Shown here piece by piece: positions 1-10,696 of a stretch of DNA of 64,000 nt. The stretch is taken from the NCBI GenBank assembly GCA_021432635.1, contig MU270081.1, positions 202,942-266,941 on the forward strand, written 5' to 3'. Both the position numbers and the translations under genes were made by a program. The notes beneath the pieces are model-generated. The model did no database searches, was not told the DNA's origin, and saw nothing but the letters and a program-made list of their open reading frames with translations. Every line of letters begins with the position of its first letter. The first letter of the stretch is position 1. This DNA comes from Thozetella sp. PMI_491. Taxonomy: Eukaryota > Ascomycota > Sordariomycetes > Chaetosphaeriales > Chaetosphaeriaceae.

Positions 1-288
1 CGACTTCGACCGCGCGCACGCCCGAGGACCCGCGCTTATTCCTGCCTGCCGACAGACAGTTCGACGCACCGCGCAGATCGAGCTCGCCCGCTTCGCACAT
101 GCGCACATTTTGCACCTCTCTCGCCCTCTAGCGCCGCAGCAGCAGTGTAGAGGGAGAAAAAAAACTCACGCTTTTGCGCTATCCGAGTTCGTCAACCCGA
201 TCGCCGAACTCGTTTCCGAAACCCACCGACTCCGTCACCTTTTTACCCCTCTCGCAAAAACCCACCTCATTTCGGCGCATCCACCACA
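1..288. other. Upstream region of the first gene, no gene seen
   Basis: This is a pyrimidine- and CG-rich leader ahead of the ATG at 289, with CT-rich stretches typical of fungal 5' untranslated regions. The overlapping open frames at 110-445 and 174-365 have no recognisable content and overlap the start of the better gene, so I do not call them. The left edge may hold the promoter of the 289 gene. Confidence 0.4.
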
Positions 289-756
289 ATGGGCTGCTGC
301 ACCTGCCTCCCGAGCCTCCGGTTGTGGAGGAAGAAGAAGGTGGCGACGGAGCATGGAGTTGCTGAGTTCAATGCCACACAGCACCCGCGGCCGTATCACG
401 GCGCGCCGGGCATGCTCGACGACGAGAAGCTCCCAGTGCCGCTGACCCGCATCGCGGTGCCCTCACCGGCCGCGGTGCGCCCGCGCGTCGACCCTCGTTA
501 CTCAGCGTACTCCACGCCGGCCGAGTTCAAGGAGGCCCAGTTCCGCCGCCCCGGCACCTTCGACTCATTAGACACGCCCATCTCGCCCGACTCAGCCATC
601 ACACCCGACTCGCCCAACTTTGACCGGATGGGCAAGTGGAAGGACGAGGGCGTCGAGGATCCCGAGGCCGAGAGGCGGCGGAGGAGAGCCGAGGAGGCGC
701 GGCGGAAGGCCGAACAGGAGGAGCAGGAGCGCCTCGACTTCTTCCAGATGCTGTAG
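289..756 (+). CDS. Small dually lipidated (myristoyl/palmitoyl-type) protein, hypothetical
   Basis: A single-exon protein of 155 aa. The N-terminus reads MGCCTCLPS followed by the basic patch RLWRKKK. Gly2 is a possible N-myristoylation site, Cys3, Cys4 and Cys6 are possible palmitoylation sites, and the basic patch would favour the inner face of a membrane. The middle (about residues 40-110) is Pro/Ser-rich with SP/TP motifs (for example DTPISPDSAITPDSPNF), which are possible kinase targets. The C-terminal 35 residues form a very charged Arg/Glu helix ending DFFQML. I recognise no enzyme domain. Membrane anchoring is inferred from the N-terminal motif only. Confidence 0.65.
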   Translation: MGCCTCLPSLRLWRKKKVATEHGVAEFNATQHPRPYHGAPGMLDDEKLPVPLTRIAVPSPAAVRPRVDPRYSAYSTPAEFKEAQFRRPGTFDSLDTPISPDSAITPDSPNFDRMGKWKDEGVEDPEAERRRRRAEEARRKAEQEEQERLDFFQML

Positions 757-3448
757 CCGCGCACAGAGCAGCAGCAGCAGCTTGCACGGGGCCGACCGCC
801 TTTCGCTTCTCCGGCCTTGACGGTACATATTACACGAACATAGATATTATAATCACGAGGACTGGATCTTGTACGGATAACGACTATACTTGGGGCATAC
901 ACGGACGGGACAGGCGCGACGGGCGCCCAAGACCCCTGGACCAAAAGGGACTCGCGGAGTTTTGCGGGCATCAAACTCATCATGATCATCATCACACACC
1001 CATTACTATCTATCTCATCGTCACTACCCGCATCATGACCACTGGCAGAAAACATGCCATCATGAGAGCATCAGACAAAAATTCAATATGTTTATCACTC
1101 ATTAATTTCGTACTGATTGACCTCACTGTGACCATTGCCTGCCCGTGCCAGCACCGATGCCCCTGGGTGGCATGTGCTTGGAGCATGACTGACGTGCACT
1201 CGTTGTTGCGACTGGACGTGTCTTGACGCCACCAGCAAATTGCGCTGGTCCAATAGAAGTCGCTTGGCTGGTTGGCTGGCTGCAAATTTCCCACGGGTCG
1301 GGACGCATTTGGTTGCATTTGGTCGCATTTCGGCGCTCTTTCCTTTTGCTTCCATTCTCCAGATTGTCTCTCCTTCCCCGTTGGTTGCCCATTGACCGAC
1401 CGCCCGTACCTACCGCATGTTTCAGTTGCCTGGGGAATAGGATGTTTCGTGATTCCTGTGCCTGGGCGGCTTCCGGTGATCGCATACGTCATGATCCATC
1501 TGCTCCTGTCTTGCACAGACTCGAGGGGGCTGTGCCTGTGCCGCCGCCTACCACAAAGCCGGAGTGCAAAGAAAAAGGGCTGAAGGCCTCCACCCCCGCA
1601 ATTCAATCCGCCCGGCGCTGCCGTGCAAGGGGCAGGCGGCCAGCCAGGCCTGGCGACACCAAGCCCTCCCCCGCTTGGGAACATGGACAACGGCGGGAGC
1701 TATCGCGAGTTCGCTGCTAGTGCGCGGGCCGCGCAGCAAAGGCTCTGTACGTTCAGCTCTGCTGGTCGGGTCCGCGTGCTCACCGTCGCGGTGTTGCTCG
1801 CCGAGCCGTGGCTCGGTCCCTGGGCAGGGCGTTTGGGCGGCTCACCTCACCCAGGGTCCATCCAAACCGTTGACACGTGCGGGCCATGGGCGCCACCCCG
1901 GCGACGCAGGAACCGTCACGCGGGCGCCCGCGCCGGGGGGGTCTGGATTGATCCAGCAATAGGCCCGCGTGCCAGCTCAGCCCGCTCAATAATCGAAGAT
2001 GGTGGCTGCCGGCCACAGACACGAGGCCCCCAATACGAAGAACACCGAGTATGCAATAGACAGATATACGGCGCCTTGGGCGGCCCCCATGCCCGCTTCT
2101 GGTGTTCGTCTCTCTTACTGACTCGTCCCATATGGGGCAAACACACGGCCGAAAAGAAACCCTTTGCTGACGGACGGGCGATTCCCTCCGGACAAACGCG
2201 TGAGAAGCGACCACGCTGCACGCAACGAGGCTGTGAATCACGAGAGCAGTTTCGGCTTGCGACGGCGATTATTAAGATGCCATCCTCGGCTGCCTTCCCT
2301 TGGTCTGCGAAGCCAGCTTATTGTCTTCGGCAGTCTCGCCTCATTGTTTCCTCCGTTGCTTGGTCGCTTACGTTGGGCAGTTGTTGTTGGGCGAGACTCG
2401 AGCAGTGCGGGCTTGCACCGTGCCCAAGCGGGCCGGCCCAAGTGCTAGACGCCAATCGTTTCGCGAGAAGGAGCAGATGTGGAACTGGTGGACAGTGCCT
2501 GTTTTGCCCTGCGGCAGCGAGTTGCTGCCAAGTCAAGGGGGCTAGGACCTTGCACGAACCCCGGGGGAGTCTCGTGCTTAAGTAAACCACGATGATGGCC
2601 AGTTGGCCCGTGATGGCTCGGTTGGCTCGTGAAAGCCCAGTTGGCTCACGACAGCCTGGATATCCTGGATCGCCCACTATTGGCTGGCCCGGCAGATCAA
2701 ACTCGTAGCTTTCTTTACACTTGGGCCAAATCGAAGCTGTCCAGCACTTGGCTGACAGGAGCACGAGACCAAACCTCCGTGACTGATGCCGGCCGGCCGG
2801 CGGCCAGGGGAGTAAAGGAGCCCAATGCAAGTACCCGGTCCCGAGCCAGCGGTCACGGCTCGCGTCCGACTGGCGGCCAGCCGATCGATCGAGGAGCGGT
2901 GAGCCAATCGCGCCCACCGCCTCGCCTCCCTCCGCAAGTCGACGCATCGCATCGGGCGTGGAACGGCGCCTCACTGGCGTGTCTCGCTGCCACGTATCGA
3001 AACAGCGGCCCTCATTTTGGGTAATCCGGGACCGCGGGTAGCGAAAGGAGCCATAGTGGTCCAGGAGGAGCACGACGAATGGCTGGCGAGCGCGCCAGCG
3101 CTGCGCGGTCGCCCCCCAGTTGGGCTGCTTTAGTGCCTGACAGGACGCCAAGCCTGCCAGCGACGGCCGGCCACATCACAGGCATCCGCACGGAGGCCCG
3201 AGGATCGCTGCCGTTCGCAGGATCTCTGCAGATGCCTTGATGACATATATGCCTTGTCTTCACCCGAGTGGTCCTGATGTGACTGCAGCCAGTGTATGGC
3301 CGGGTTGTGTTATCAGCCGTGACTCAACCTCCTGTCTTGTTCGAGATCGCACGGCTCGCCGTGGGGATCCCGCCTCACTTTGCTCTGGGCCCATGGCTTC
3401 ATAAATACATCCCCGTCACAGTAGACACACCGGACAACTACACTCATC
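757..3448. other. Gene-free stretch of about 2.7 kb
   Basis: I see no convincing gene here. Long open frames occur on both strands (for example 1623-2585 plus and 2318-3151 minus), but their composition is Arg/Pro/Gly/Ser-rich, as expected by chance in GC-rich DNA. They overlap one another and show no family motif. The segment 2590-2680 is a low-complexity run of ggctcg/ttggct words. The right end is the promoter of the coiled-coil gene. Confidence 0.5.
3400..3407 (+). promoter_or_regulatory. Possible TATA-like element of the coiled-coil gene
   Basis: The sequence CATAAATA lies about 42 nt before the ATG at 3449 and resembles a degenerate TATA box. The spacing is short for a fungal core promoter, so this is only a suggestion. 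Confidence 0.25.
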
Positions 3449-6193
3449 ATGCCTCCCAAAAACATGAAAGCCGGTCGCCCCCGCAAAGGGAAACCCCAAG
3501 GGACCAACGACCCAAACCGCCTTGACGGCGAAATGCCCACCCCGAACATCCCTACACCGAACATCTCTACACCAAACATCCCCACCCCAACCATGCATCA
3601 CCCGGAGAGCCCTCCACAGTCCCGCCCGGAGACGCCTACGGAGATGTGCCCTACATCTAAATCACAGCCCACCATCCCCAGCATGCCCAGTATGGCTACT
3701 ATGCCTAGTATGCCCAGCATGCCTAGCATGGCCAGCATGTCTCGCCCCGAGGCTCCTACCGACACCGGAGACTTAGAAGGCGTCGTCCGGGCGTGGCGAG
3801 CCGATTCCAACTACAAGATGGTCTCGGACGTCTTCAACGAGTTCATCTACCTCAAGGAGCGCAACAGCAACCTCAACATCGCCCATCGCGAGATCTTGGA
3901 TGAGTATCGTTCGTTCCGGAATGAGCTTGAGGAGGCCAAGGAGGAACTCGCCGCGCAGAAGAGCCAGCTCGAAGCCGACGTTGCCGCCCGGGACGCGCAG
4001 ATCGAGGAGCTCCAGGATGCCAACGCCAACCTAGACGGCGACCTGAAGGAGACGACCGAGACCTTGCAAGAGGAGCGGGCATCTGCCGAGGCCGCCGCGG
4101 CCACGGCGACGCAGCGCATCGAGGCACTGGAATCGACGCTTGAGATGAAGGAGACAGACCTCACAGCGCTGCACAACACACTCGAGAGGGTCAAGGAGAA
4201 AGCTGCTGCTGCTGCCGAGGCCGCCGCGCAGGAGATCGCTGCGAAGCAAGCTAGCCTCGAGGAGAGGCAGGCAGAGCTGGACGCTACGAAGGCGACATTG
4301 GAGGAGGAGAAGAAGGCCGCCGCCGACGCCGCTGACGCCGCCGCCAGCGAGCTTGAGGCTAGGCAGAAGGTGTTGGACGAGACACAGGCCAACCTAGACT
4401 CGACCAAAACCGAACTGGAGGAGGAGAAGAAGAAGGCGGAGGAGGCGGCTGAGGCTGCTGCCAAAGAAATTGCTGCCAAGGAGGCTGCTCTTGAGACCTT
4501 GCAGTCGGAGCTGGAGGCCACCAAAGCCAGCCTCGAGGACGAGAAACAGGCGGCTAAAGATGCAGCCGAGACTGCCACGCAAGAACTCGCAGCAAAGCAA
4601 GCCACCTTGGACGAGACCCAAGCAACACTTGATGCCACCAACACCACCCTCGAAGAGGAGAGGCAGGCAGCGAAGGAAGCTGCCGAGACTGCCGCACAGG
4701 ACCTTGCAGCGAAGCAGGCCGCCTTGGACGAGACGCAGGCCACGCTTGATGCCACGCGTTCCGACCTGGAGGCTACAAGGAAGAAAGCGGAGGAAGACGC
4801 CGAGGCTGCGAGCAAGGAGATCGCCGAACTCACCGAGTCGCTGAGGAAGCGCGAGGAGGAGATCACCGAGCTCACCAAGGAACTCAGCGGTGAGAAGGAC
4901 AAGGTCGCTGCCTTGACCGCCAACGTCGAGGACCTTGAGAACAAGCTGGAAGACACCAAGCAGGACCTAGCTGTCACCAGGGCTCGTCTCGAGGACCTCG
5001 AGCGCTACCGGATCGAACTCAAGACCGAGCCTGAAGACAAATAGTGAGTTACCCACCTCCCTCGACTGCACGTGTCGTACTAACCGAGCGCCAGCGTCTC
5101 GATGCTCGACCGGATATGGACCTCGGTTGTCTCACTCGTCGAGTCCACCTTCCGCCAAGACCTCGACGAGGCAGTCCTCACCGACTCATCGTGTTGGAGC
5201 AACCTGCGAACCTGCGAGTATCTTCGACACGCCCGCCAGATCCCCATCCCGCAAACTAACACGCCGGCCGCAAAGGGTATGAGGATCGCCGCCGTCCTAG
5301 CGGTGCTCTCCCGCGCCCTGCACAAGCACATCTTCCGGCCCGTATACCTGGTCGAGCACGACGAGAGCCTCGTCCAGCTGCTCCGCGAGCTCGAGGAGCA
5401 CGACCCCACGAGCGAGGTGCACTTCCGCGCCACCATGCTGCGCCTGTTCCCCGAGCGCCAGCACGCCAGTGGCGTCAAGCGTGTCGACGCCGTCGTCCGC
5501 GATGTGTGCTGGCTCGTGCAGCACCTACTCAGCTCGCTGCAGTTCGACACTTTCCGCTCCCGCCTCGAGGCCGCCTGCAAGCTCGCATGCTCCGAGTGGA
5601 TGCACATCCAGCTCGCCCAGATGAAGATCGAGCCCTACTTTGGTCCGCCGTTCGACGACTTTGACTGGCAGGTGCTCGAGCTGCCCGAGTTCCGCGCCCC
5701 GCCGTCGGACACCGAAGGGGGCGGTGCACCGACCGAAGAGCCCGAGCAGCCGCCGGCTGGCAAGAAGGGGAAGAAGGTCGCCGAGGACACGGAGCTGGAC
5801 TGGGACGAAGGGGACAAGGGCGCCGGTGACACCGCCATCGACGACGCGGTCTCGGTGGCGACTCACGACACCTCGGCGTCGCTCGAACCCAACGAGATCC
5901 TCCTCGTCGTGTGGCCGAGCATGTGCGCGGTCGAGGAGGGTGACCTCGCCTCGATCACGCAGGGGCTGGTCATCACGAAAGAGCAGGCACGCTCGGCGAT
6001 GGAGGAGGTCCGCTCCCGCGCCGGCCGCAAGGGCAACTCAAAGCGGGCCCGCAGCATGTCGATGGCGCGGCTGCGCGGGGGAGGCGACGACGCCGTGGTC
6101 GACGACAGCAACCCCGCGCGGTCTTTTTTAGAGGGGGCGCCCACGACCACCGACGATGGTGGTGGCTCTGGGCGCGACCCGGACGATGGCTAG
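3449..6193 (+). CDS. Large coiled-coil protein with 39-residue tandem repeats and a C-terminal helical domain
   Basis: Two exons, 3449-5043 and 5095-6193, give 897 aa. The 51-nt intron has a GTGAGT donor, a perfect TACTAAC branch site and a CAG acceptor. The apparent stop of the first open frame (TAG at 5042-5044) straddles the donor, and the second exon joins in frame. The N-terminus has an AT-hook-like GRPRKG (residues 9-14), a TPNIP-type repeat (about 28-48) and a PSM repeat (about 76-98). Residues about 150-530 form a long Ala/Glu/Lys coiled coil, including five tandem 39-residue units (residues 264-458). The second exon carries a predicted helical domain of about 200 aa, rich in Leu/Arg with a conserved-looking stretch around LSRALHKHIFRP, then an acidic/Lys linker and a basic tail (KRARSMSMARLRGG). 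I do not recognise the C-terminal family. A scaffold role is plausible but inferred. Confidence 0.75.
4238..4822 (+). repeat. Five tandem 117-bp coding repeats
   Basis: Within the coiled-coil gene, five consecutive 117-bp (39-residue) units can be aligned. Each begins near AAKQAxLDETQ, continues with LDATxxxLEEE, and ends in an Ala-rich AAExAxxEL segment. Units four and five are the closest pair. The period is neither a multiple of 7 nor of 11, so each unit probably introduces a phase shift into the coiled coil. Confidence 0.75.
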
Positions 6194-7322
6194 GGATGGG
6201 AACCAGACCGCGAGCAGCTTGGTGATTGGGAATGGTACAGCGGGAGGCTCAGCACTCTGGAGCTGGGCGTCGCCGATGGGTGGAAACAGGGGGCGGCTGG
6301 TCCCAGAAGCAAATCCAAGCATTCGCGGTCGGAGTAGGAAGAAGAGCGAGGGGGAATCGCGCGCTACGGAGGATATGTAAGGTAATAATATTGCATCACA
6401 TTGGGTAATGGCATGGGCATAGCATGGGGGGGGCATATCAGGTCGGTTAGGTAGTCACGGTCTTACATTTACAACATACAATCTCTTTTGTTTCTTCATA
6501 CTCTCCTGATCCCACAGAGCTCTTGTCAGGCAACTAGACCGGGTCCCTCAGGAAACCTCCCCGACAAAGCGGGGGCGCCAACCGATCTATCCGCAGAACC
6601 GGGCGTCCGCCCTAGTCTCTTGCTCGCGTGATGGTCTAGACCCCAGACCACAACGAGTGGCCGGAGAAAAATACCAAGACGAGGCTTCGCCCAGACGACG
6701 GTGACTCCATGCCTCCATTGTGCACATTCCACTGCCGTCTTTTGCCTCACGCTCGCTCCGCACCGCCGCCCGCCAACCAGCAGCGTCAACGTGTAAGTGC
6801 AGCACCCGCGGCTGCATGCAATGCACCTATTGACTGGACAGCGCACAAATCGCCGCGCATTAGCCCACAAGTATCCCCCCTCCGGATGTAGCGGACAAAT
6901 GGGAATGCGCGACGCCGCCGCGTCGGTGAGGCTGTCGATGGAGGGTGGCACACAACCGCTGCGGCACGGTGTGTAAGCTGGTGCGATTGAGCTCGACACG
7001 CCCTCCGATTGATGGCTCTGGACTCGCGACAGCACAGCATTGGGCCCGGGTAGAGCCGCAGGGCTCACCGCTTCCGCGTCTTGGGGAGCAGGGAGGGGGG
7101 CGAGAGGACACGAGAGGAGGGGAACCAGGCTCTGGGGCGGGTTTGAGGCTCAATTCAAGCCCGAGATCTCTGTTCCTCGTCCATTGGGCTCCCATGGAGC
7201 AATTGACTCGACCTACTTATTCCGCCGAGCCTCTCGGATTGTAATGTCCACCTCCAGCTCGCGAAGCTACAGCTTGTTCCAACGTCTTGTTGGAGGTTAC
7301 TAGCTTGAACCGGTCTGTGGCT
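6194..7322. other. Intergenic, no gene seen
   Basis: The open frames here (for example 6526-7068 minus) overlap each other, lack motifs and look like chance frames. The left part would hold the 3' end of the coiled-coil gene and the right part the promoter of the BTB gene. I see no RNA gene or repeat. Confidence 0.4.
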
Positions 7323-8419
7323 ATGGCGAGCAACGATGATGCTCAGGAGCAGCTTTTGGCCTCCATAGCAGGGTATGCTCGGCTCGTTGAGGGAGGGCAC
7401 GATAGCTCTGATGCTAAATAGTGTTCTAGGCTTTTTGACAATCCAAAATATGCGGATCTCCTGATCATCACAGCTAGGAAGACCTTCCATGCACACAGAG
7501 CAATCCTCTACCCAAGATCGGCTTACTTCGCAAAAGGGCACGAAGTACCGTCGCCCGAGGTAATTCTCTCCAATGGCATTTCACAGACTATAGGTTCGCT
7601 TACACCCTACGAACAAAGGGACCTGCCAGGCTTAACCTCGACGGTGACGACCCGGAAGCTGTCGGACGGCTTCTCGAGTTTGTGTACAAGCTCGACTACA
7701 ACGTCAACCATGTCTCAGCCAGCGAGACAAACGGAGCCGAGGCACCGGCAGAGCCTGTAAACGGTAACGGTATTCATACCGCGCATGAAGTTGACAAACC
7801 GGCTGAGGATCCCGAGCCCGAACCGGAGACCCCAAAGGCGGAGGAGATCGTCGACACTATCGATGATTTTATCCCCCGCCAGAGCCCGAAAAAGGGCAAG
7901 AAGAAGAAGCGCGCCAAGTCCGTCGCCCCCCTGCCCGAGGCAGGCGTCCTCGACCCCCATCCCGGCGAAGAGTCACCGACCACGGTCAACGGCGGGGCTC
8001 AAGAGTCGGCTCCAGACTCGAAAACAAATGGCGGGCAGGTAGCAGAAGCTCCTTCGGCCCCATATATTCCAGGAAACCAAATCACAGCGCACTCGCGAGT
8101 CTACACCCTGTCAAAGAAGTACGACATAACCAGCCTCAAGCCCTTCGCGCTCGGCAGGTTCGAGAACCGGGCCGCTGCCCTATGGAACACCGACGATTTT
8201 GTGCAGGCGGCCAAGGAAGTGTACACGGCGAGCTCGGCCGGCCAGGACCGCGAGACAAAGGATGTCATCCTGCGGGTCATCTCCCAGAACCCATCAGTGC
8301 TCGACAAGGAGGAACTCAAAGAAGTCATCCGGCGGGGAGACCTGGGTCTTGACCTGGTGCTCCATCTCAAGACGCAGGGCGGATTCCGGTCCGACAGCGA
8401 GGACCCATGGGGATACTAA
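7323..8419 (+). CDS. BTB/POZ domain protein
   Basis: A three-exon model, 7323-7372, 7430-7559 and 7619-8419, gives 326 aa. Intron 1 has a GTATGC donor and TAG acceptor. Intron 2 has a GTAATT donor and needs an AAG acceptor at 7618 to reach the correct frame; this junction is the weakest part. The BTB fold is visible from DLLIITARKTFHAHRAIL (about residues 27-45) through LNLDGDDPEAVGRLLEFVYK (about 65-85). These are the classic fungal BTB signatures (H-x-H-R-x-I-L and D-D-P-x-A-V). Between them and the C-terminal helices lies a disordered Pro/Glu/Lys-rich insert with a KKGKKKKR nuclear-localisation-like run. BTB domains mediate dimerisation and cullin-3 or chromatin interactions; the actual partner is unknown. 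Confidence 0.8.
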
Positions 8420-8699
8420 AAACAGACAAGGCTAAGAATTGATTCTTATGACGCGTTACAAATTTACTGTGTGTTTTAGCACGATGCTACGACGAAACGA
8501 ATCTTGTAAAGTGGATGGATGCGAGGACCATCATCACGACCGAGCCAAAAGAGAGATCAGGGACATGTCGGGTAGGTCTACTGAGGCTTTCATGGGACAA
8601 AATGTATCATCGTTTCATAGCGCTTTTCAGAATTGAATAAGTAGTGTTCCGGTTTGACCCTAGCCAGAGATTCAACTTTGCTAGCTCGAAGGTAAATGC

Positions 8700-10681
8700 T
8701 CACGTCTTCCACCTTTCAATAATCAAGTCTGCCGCTTTTTCTGCGACCGCATACACCGTCGCCGATGTGTGAGTGGCAGGGACGAGTGGAAAGATGCTGG
8801 CGTCAATCACACGAAGACCATCCAGTCCATGAACCCGCAGCTCCGCGTCGACCACGCCGCCGAGCTCCCTGGGAAGCATGGCTGCCGTGCCGCAAGGGTG
8901 TTGGAAGCTCGCTTGGACGGAACCCGGCTGCCGGAGCCATCCCTCGAGGTCCTGCTTGCTCGTTAGGGTTGGGCCAGGCTTGAGTTCTATCACACCCCAC
9001 GACTTTATCGCTTGAGCGTTAAATAATCTCCGGTAGAATGGGATATACGACACCATGATATCCACGTCGATCTGGTTTGTGGCCGTCCGGTAATCGAGGA
9101 TCGGCTCCCCTTCTGGGTCCGAGATGTTAAGCATGACGGTGCCTCGGCTCAGGGGATGGAGATGCGCGCCCACGCTGGTTATGCTGATAATCGGCATCTC
9201 GATTACGGGGGCGCTTGGGTCTGCGTACAAGCTTGCGAGGACCTCGAGCTGCCTGCGGTAGCCGGCAACAACTTCCGGAGCGGCCTCTGGGGGGAGCTGG
9301 GACGCAAACGAGCCAGACTTGACCTGTGCTTTGATGCTTCTAACAAGTGCGTCGGATTCCGAAGTGATATTAGGGAGGCTGAGGTATACAACATTGTTGA
9401 ATAAGGCGAGCGTGTATGGTCCTTCCGCCGGCCGCTGAGCATATAACGCCTCTGATTGTTCTAGGTAGGTTGCATTCGTCTTAAGCGTGTTTGCGTTGGG
9501 CATCAATGGGTTGGTGACATTCAGCTTGAAAATCGGCCCGCCATGATCCTGAAAGTTGTAGCCTACCCCGGGGAGGTCGGCCACCAGTTCAATGCCCGCC
9601 TTCTTCAGGAAACCAGCTCCTCCTATGCCGCTGCGTTGAAGAATTGTCGGGGTGTGAAGGGCTCCAGCGGACAGGATCACTTCCAACTTAGCCTTGACTT
9701 CTCGGACTGTCCCATTAGCTAGCGACACGATCTCAACTTTGGGCGGTGCACCACGGGCAGCGGTTTTGTCGTAGATCACGCGCCGCACCCTGTGCTTCAC
9801 CAGAAGATCATAGTTCTTCCGGCTCCCGATCACGTCCAAGTAATGGCCGATCCCGGCGTATGAGCGCTCTGCCGTATAGGGATACTGGGACGTCGTCACC
9901 CAGCAAAGGCCGGTCTTGTCGCCAGTATCGCACTTCCCTCGCAGGGCCACGCCCAGCTCCAAATATGCCTTCAAAACGACCCTCTGCGATGGCCATTGAA
10001 ACGGCGGAAAGCTGGCCACGATCGGTCCTGAGCCGTAGGCTGCGGGATCGTACGTATACCCAAGGTCGGCAACCACCTGGGAGGAAGGCTCAGCAAGCAT
10101 AGCGCTCTTCCCAGTCGTTAGCCATACTCCTAGACATATCTCTGAGATCTCATGCACCTTTTTGTAGAATGGGAAGATGCTATCCCAGTCCCACTTGACT
10201 TTGCTCGGCTTACCACCATTCACAAGCGCGTCCCACGCCGCGAAATCTTGACGAGATGCTCGGTCGAAGAACTGCCCGTTATGTGCTGAGCTGCCGCCAA
10301 CCACACGGCCGACTTGGACGGATGCCGTTGAGTTGCCGAGAGCCGTCAGCGGCAGAGACGTGAAATTCCACTGGTCGACAGGCGGTGGACTGGTTGGTGG
10401 TTCAAAACTGCCTGGAGCGAACTGGACATCGCCCCATTCCACAACCAGAACCGTCCCTTTCTCGGGTTGATGTGGTCAGCTAGCGTAAAACACGAAGGGC
10501 ACCAGCGGCGGGTCTTACGATTAGGGAATGCTGCGCTTAGGCGGTCCGCGACGGTCAGGCCTGCAGTTCCGCCGCCTGCAATGATGAAGTCGTATTCATC
10601 GCGAAGCGTGATGACCGGGGACGCACTCTGGGCTGCAACGACTACCGCGATACCGAGAACGCCAGCAAGAGGGTTGTACAT
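8700..10681 (-). CDS. Secreted GMC oxidoreductase (aryl-alcohol oxidase / choline dehydrogenase-like)
   Basis: On the minus strand the exons are 10681-10519, 10456-10158 and 10106-8700, giving about 622 aa. The start at 10681 begins a good signal peptide (MYNPLAGVLGIAVVVAAQSA); an ATG five codons upstream is possible. The FAD-binding GxGxxG region reads DFIIAGGGTAGLTVADRL, then TVLVVEWG across intron 1. The 51-nt second intron is in frame (GTGCAT donor, CTAAC branch, AAG acceptor). Removing it restores the family-like FYKKSAMLAEPSSQVV. GMC signature 2 is at GALHTPTILQRSGIGG. The C-terminus has HPCGTAAMLP and THTSATVY, which carry the two catalytic His positions. Such enzymes oxidise alcohols or sugars, often producing H2O2 extracellularly. 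The substrate cannot be told from sequence. Confidence 0.88.
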
Positions 10682-10696
10682 CTTTGCCTTACACAT

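Noticed and set aside
1623-2585. Plus-strand frame of 320 aa
   Set aside because: Chance open frame in GC-rich DNA; Arg/Ser/Pro/Gly-rich, no motif, overlapping other frames.
3847-4977. Minus-strand Ser/Ala-rich frame of 376 aa
   Set aside because: It is the antisense shadow of the coiled-coil gene; Glu/Lys codons read as Ser/Leu/Phe.
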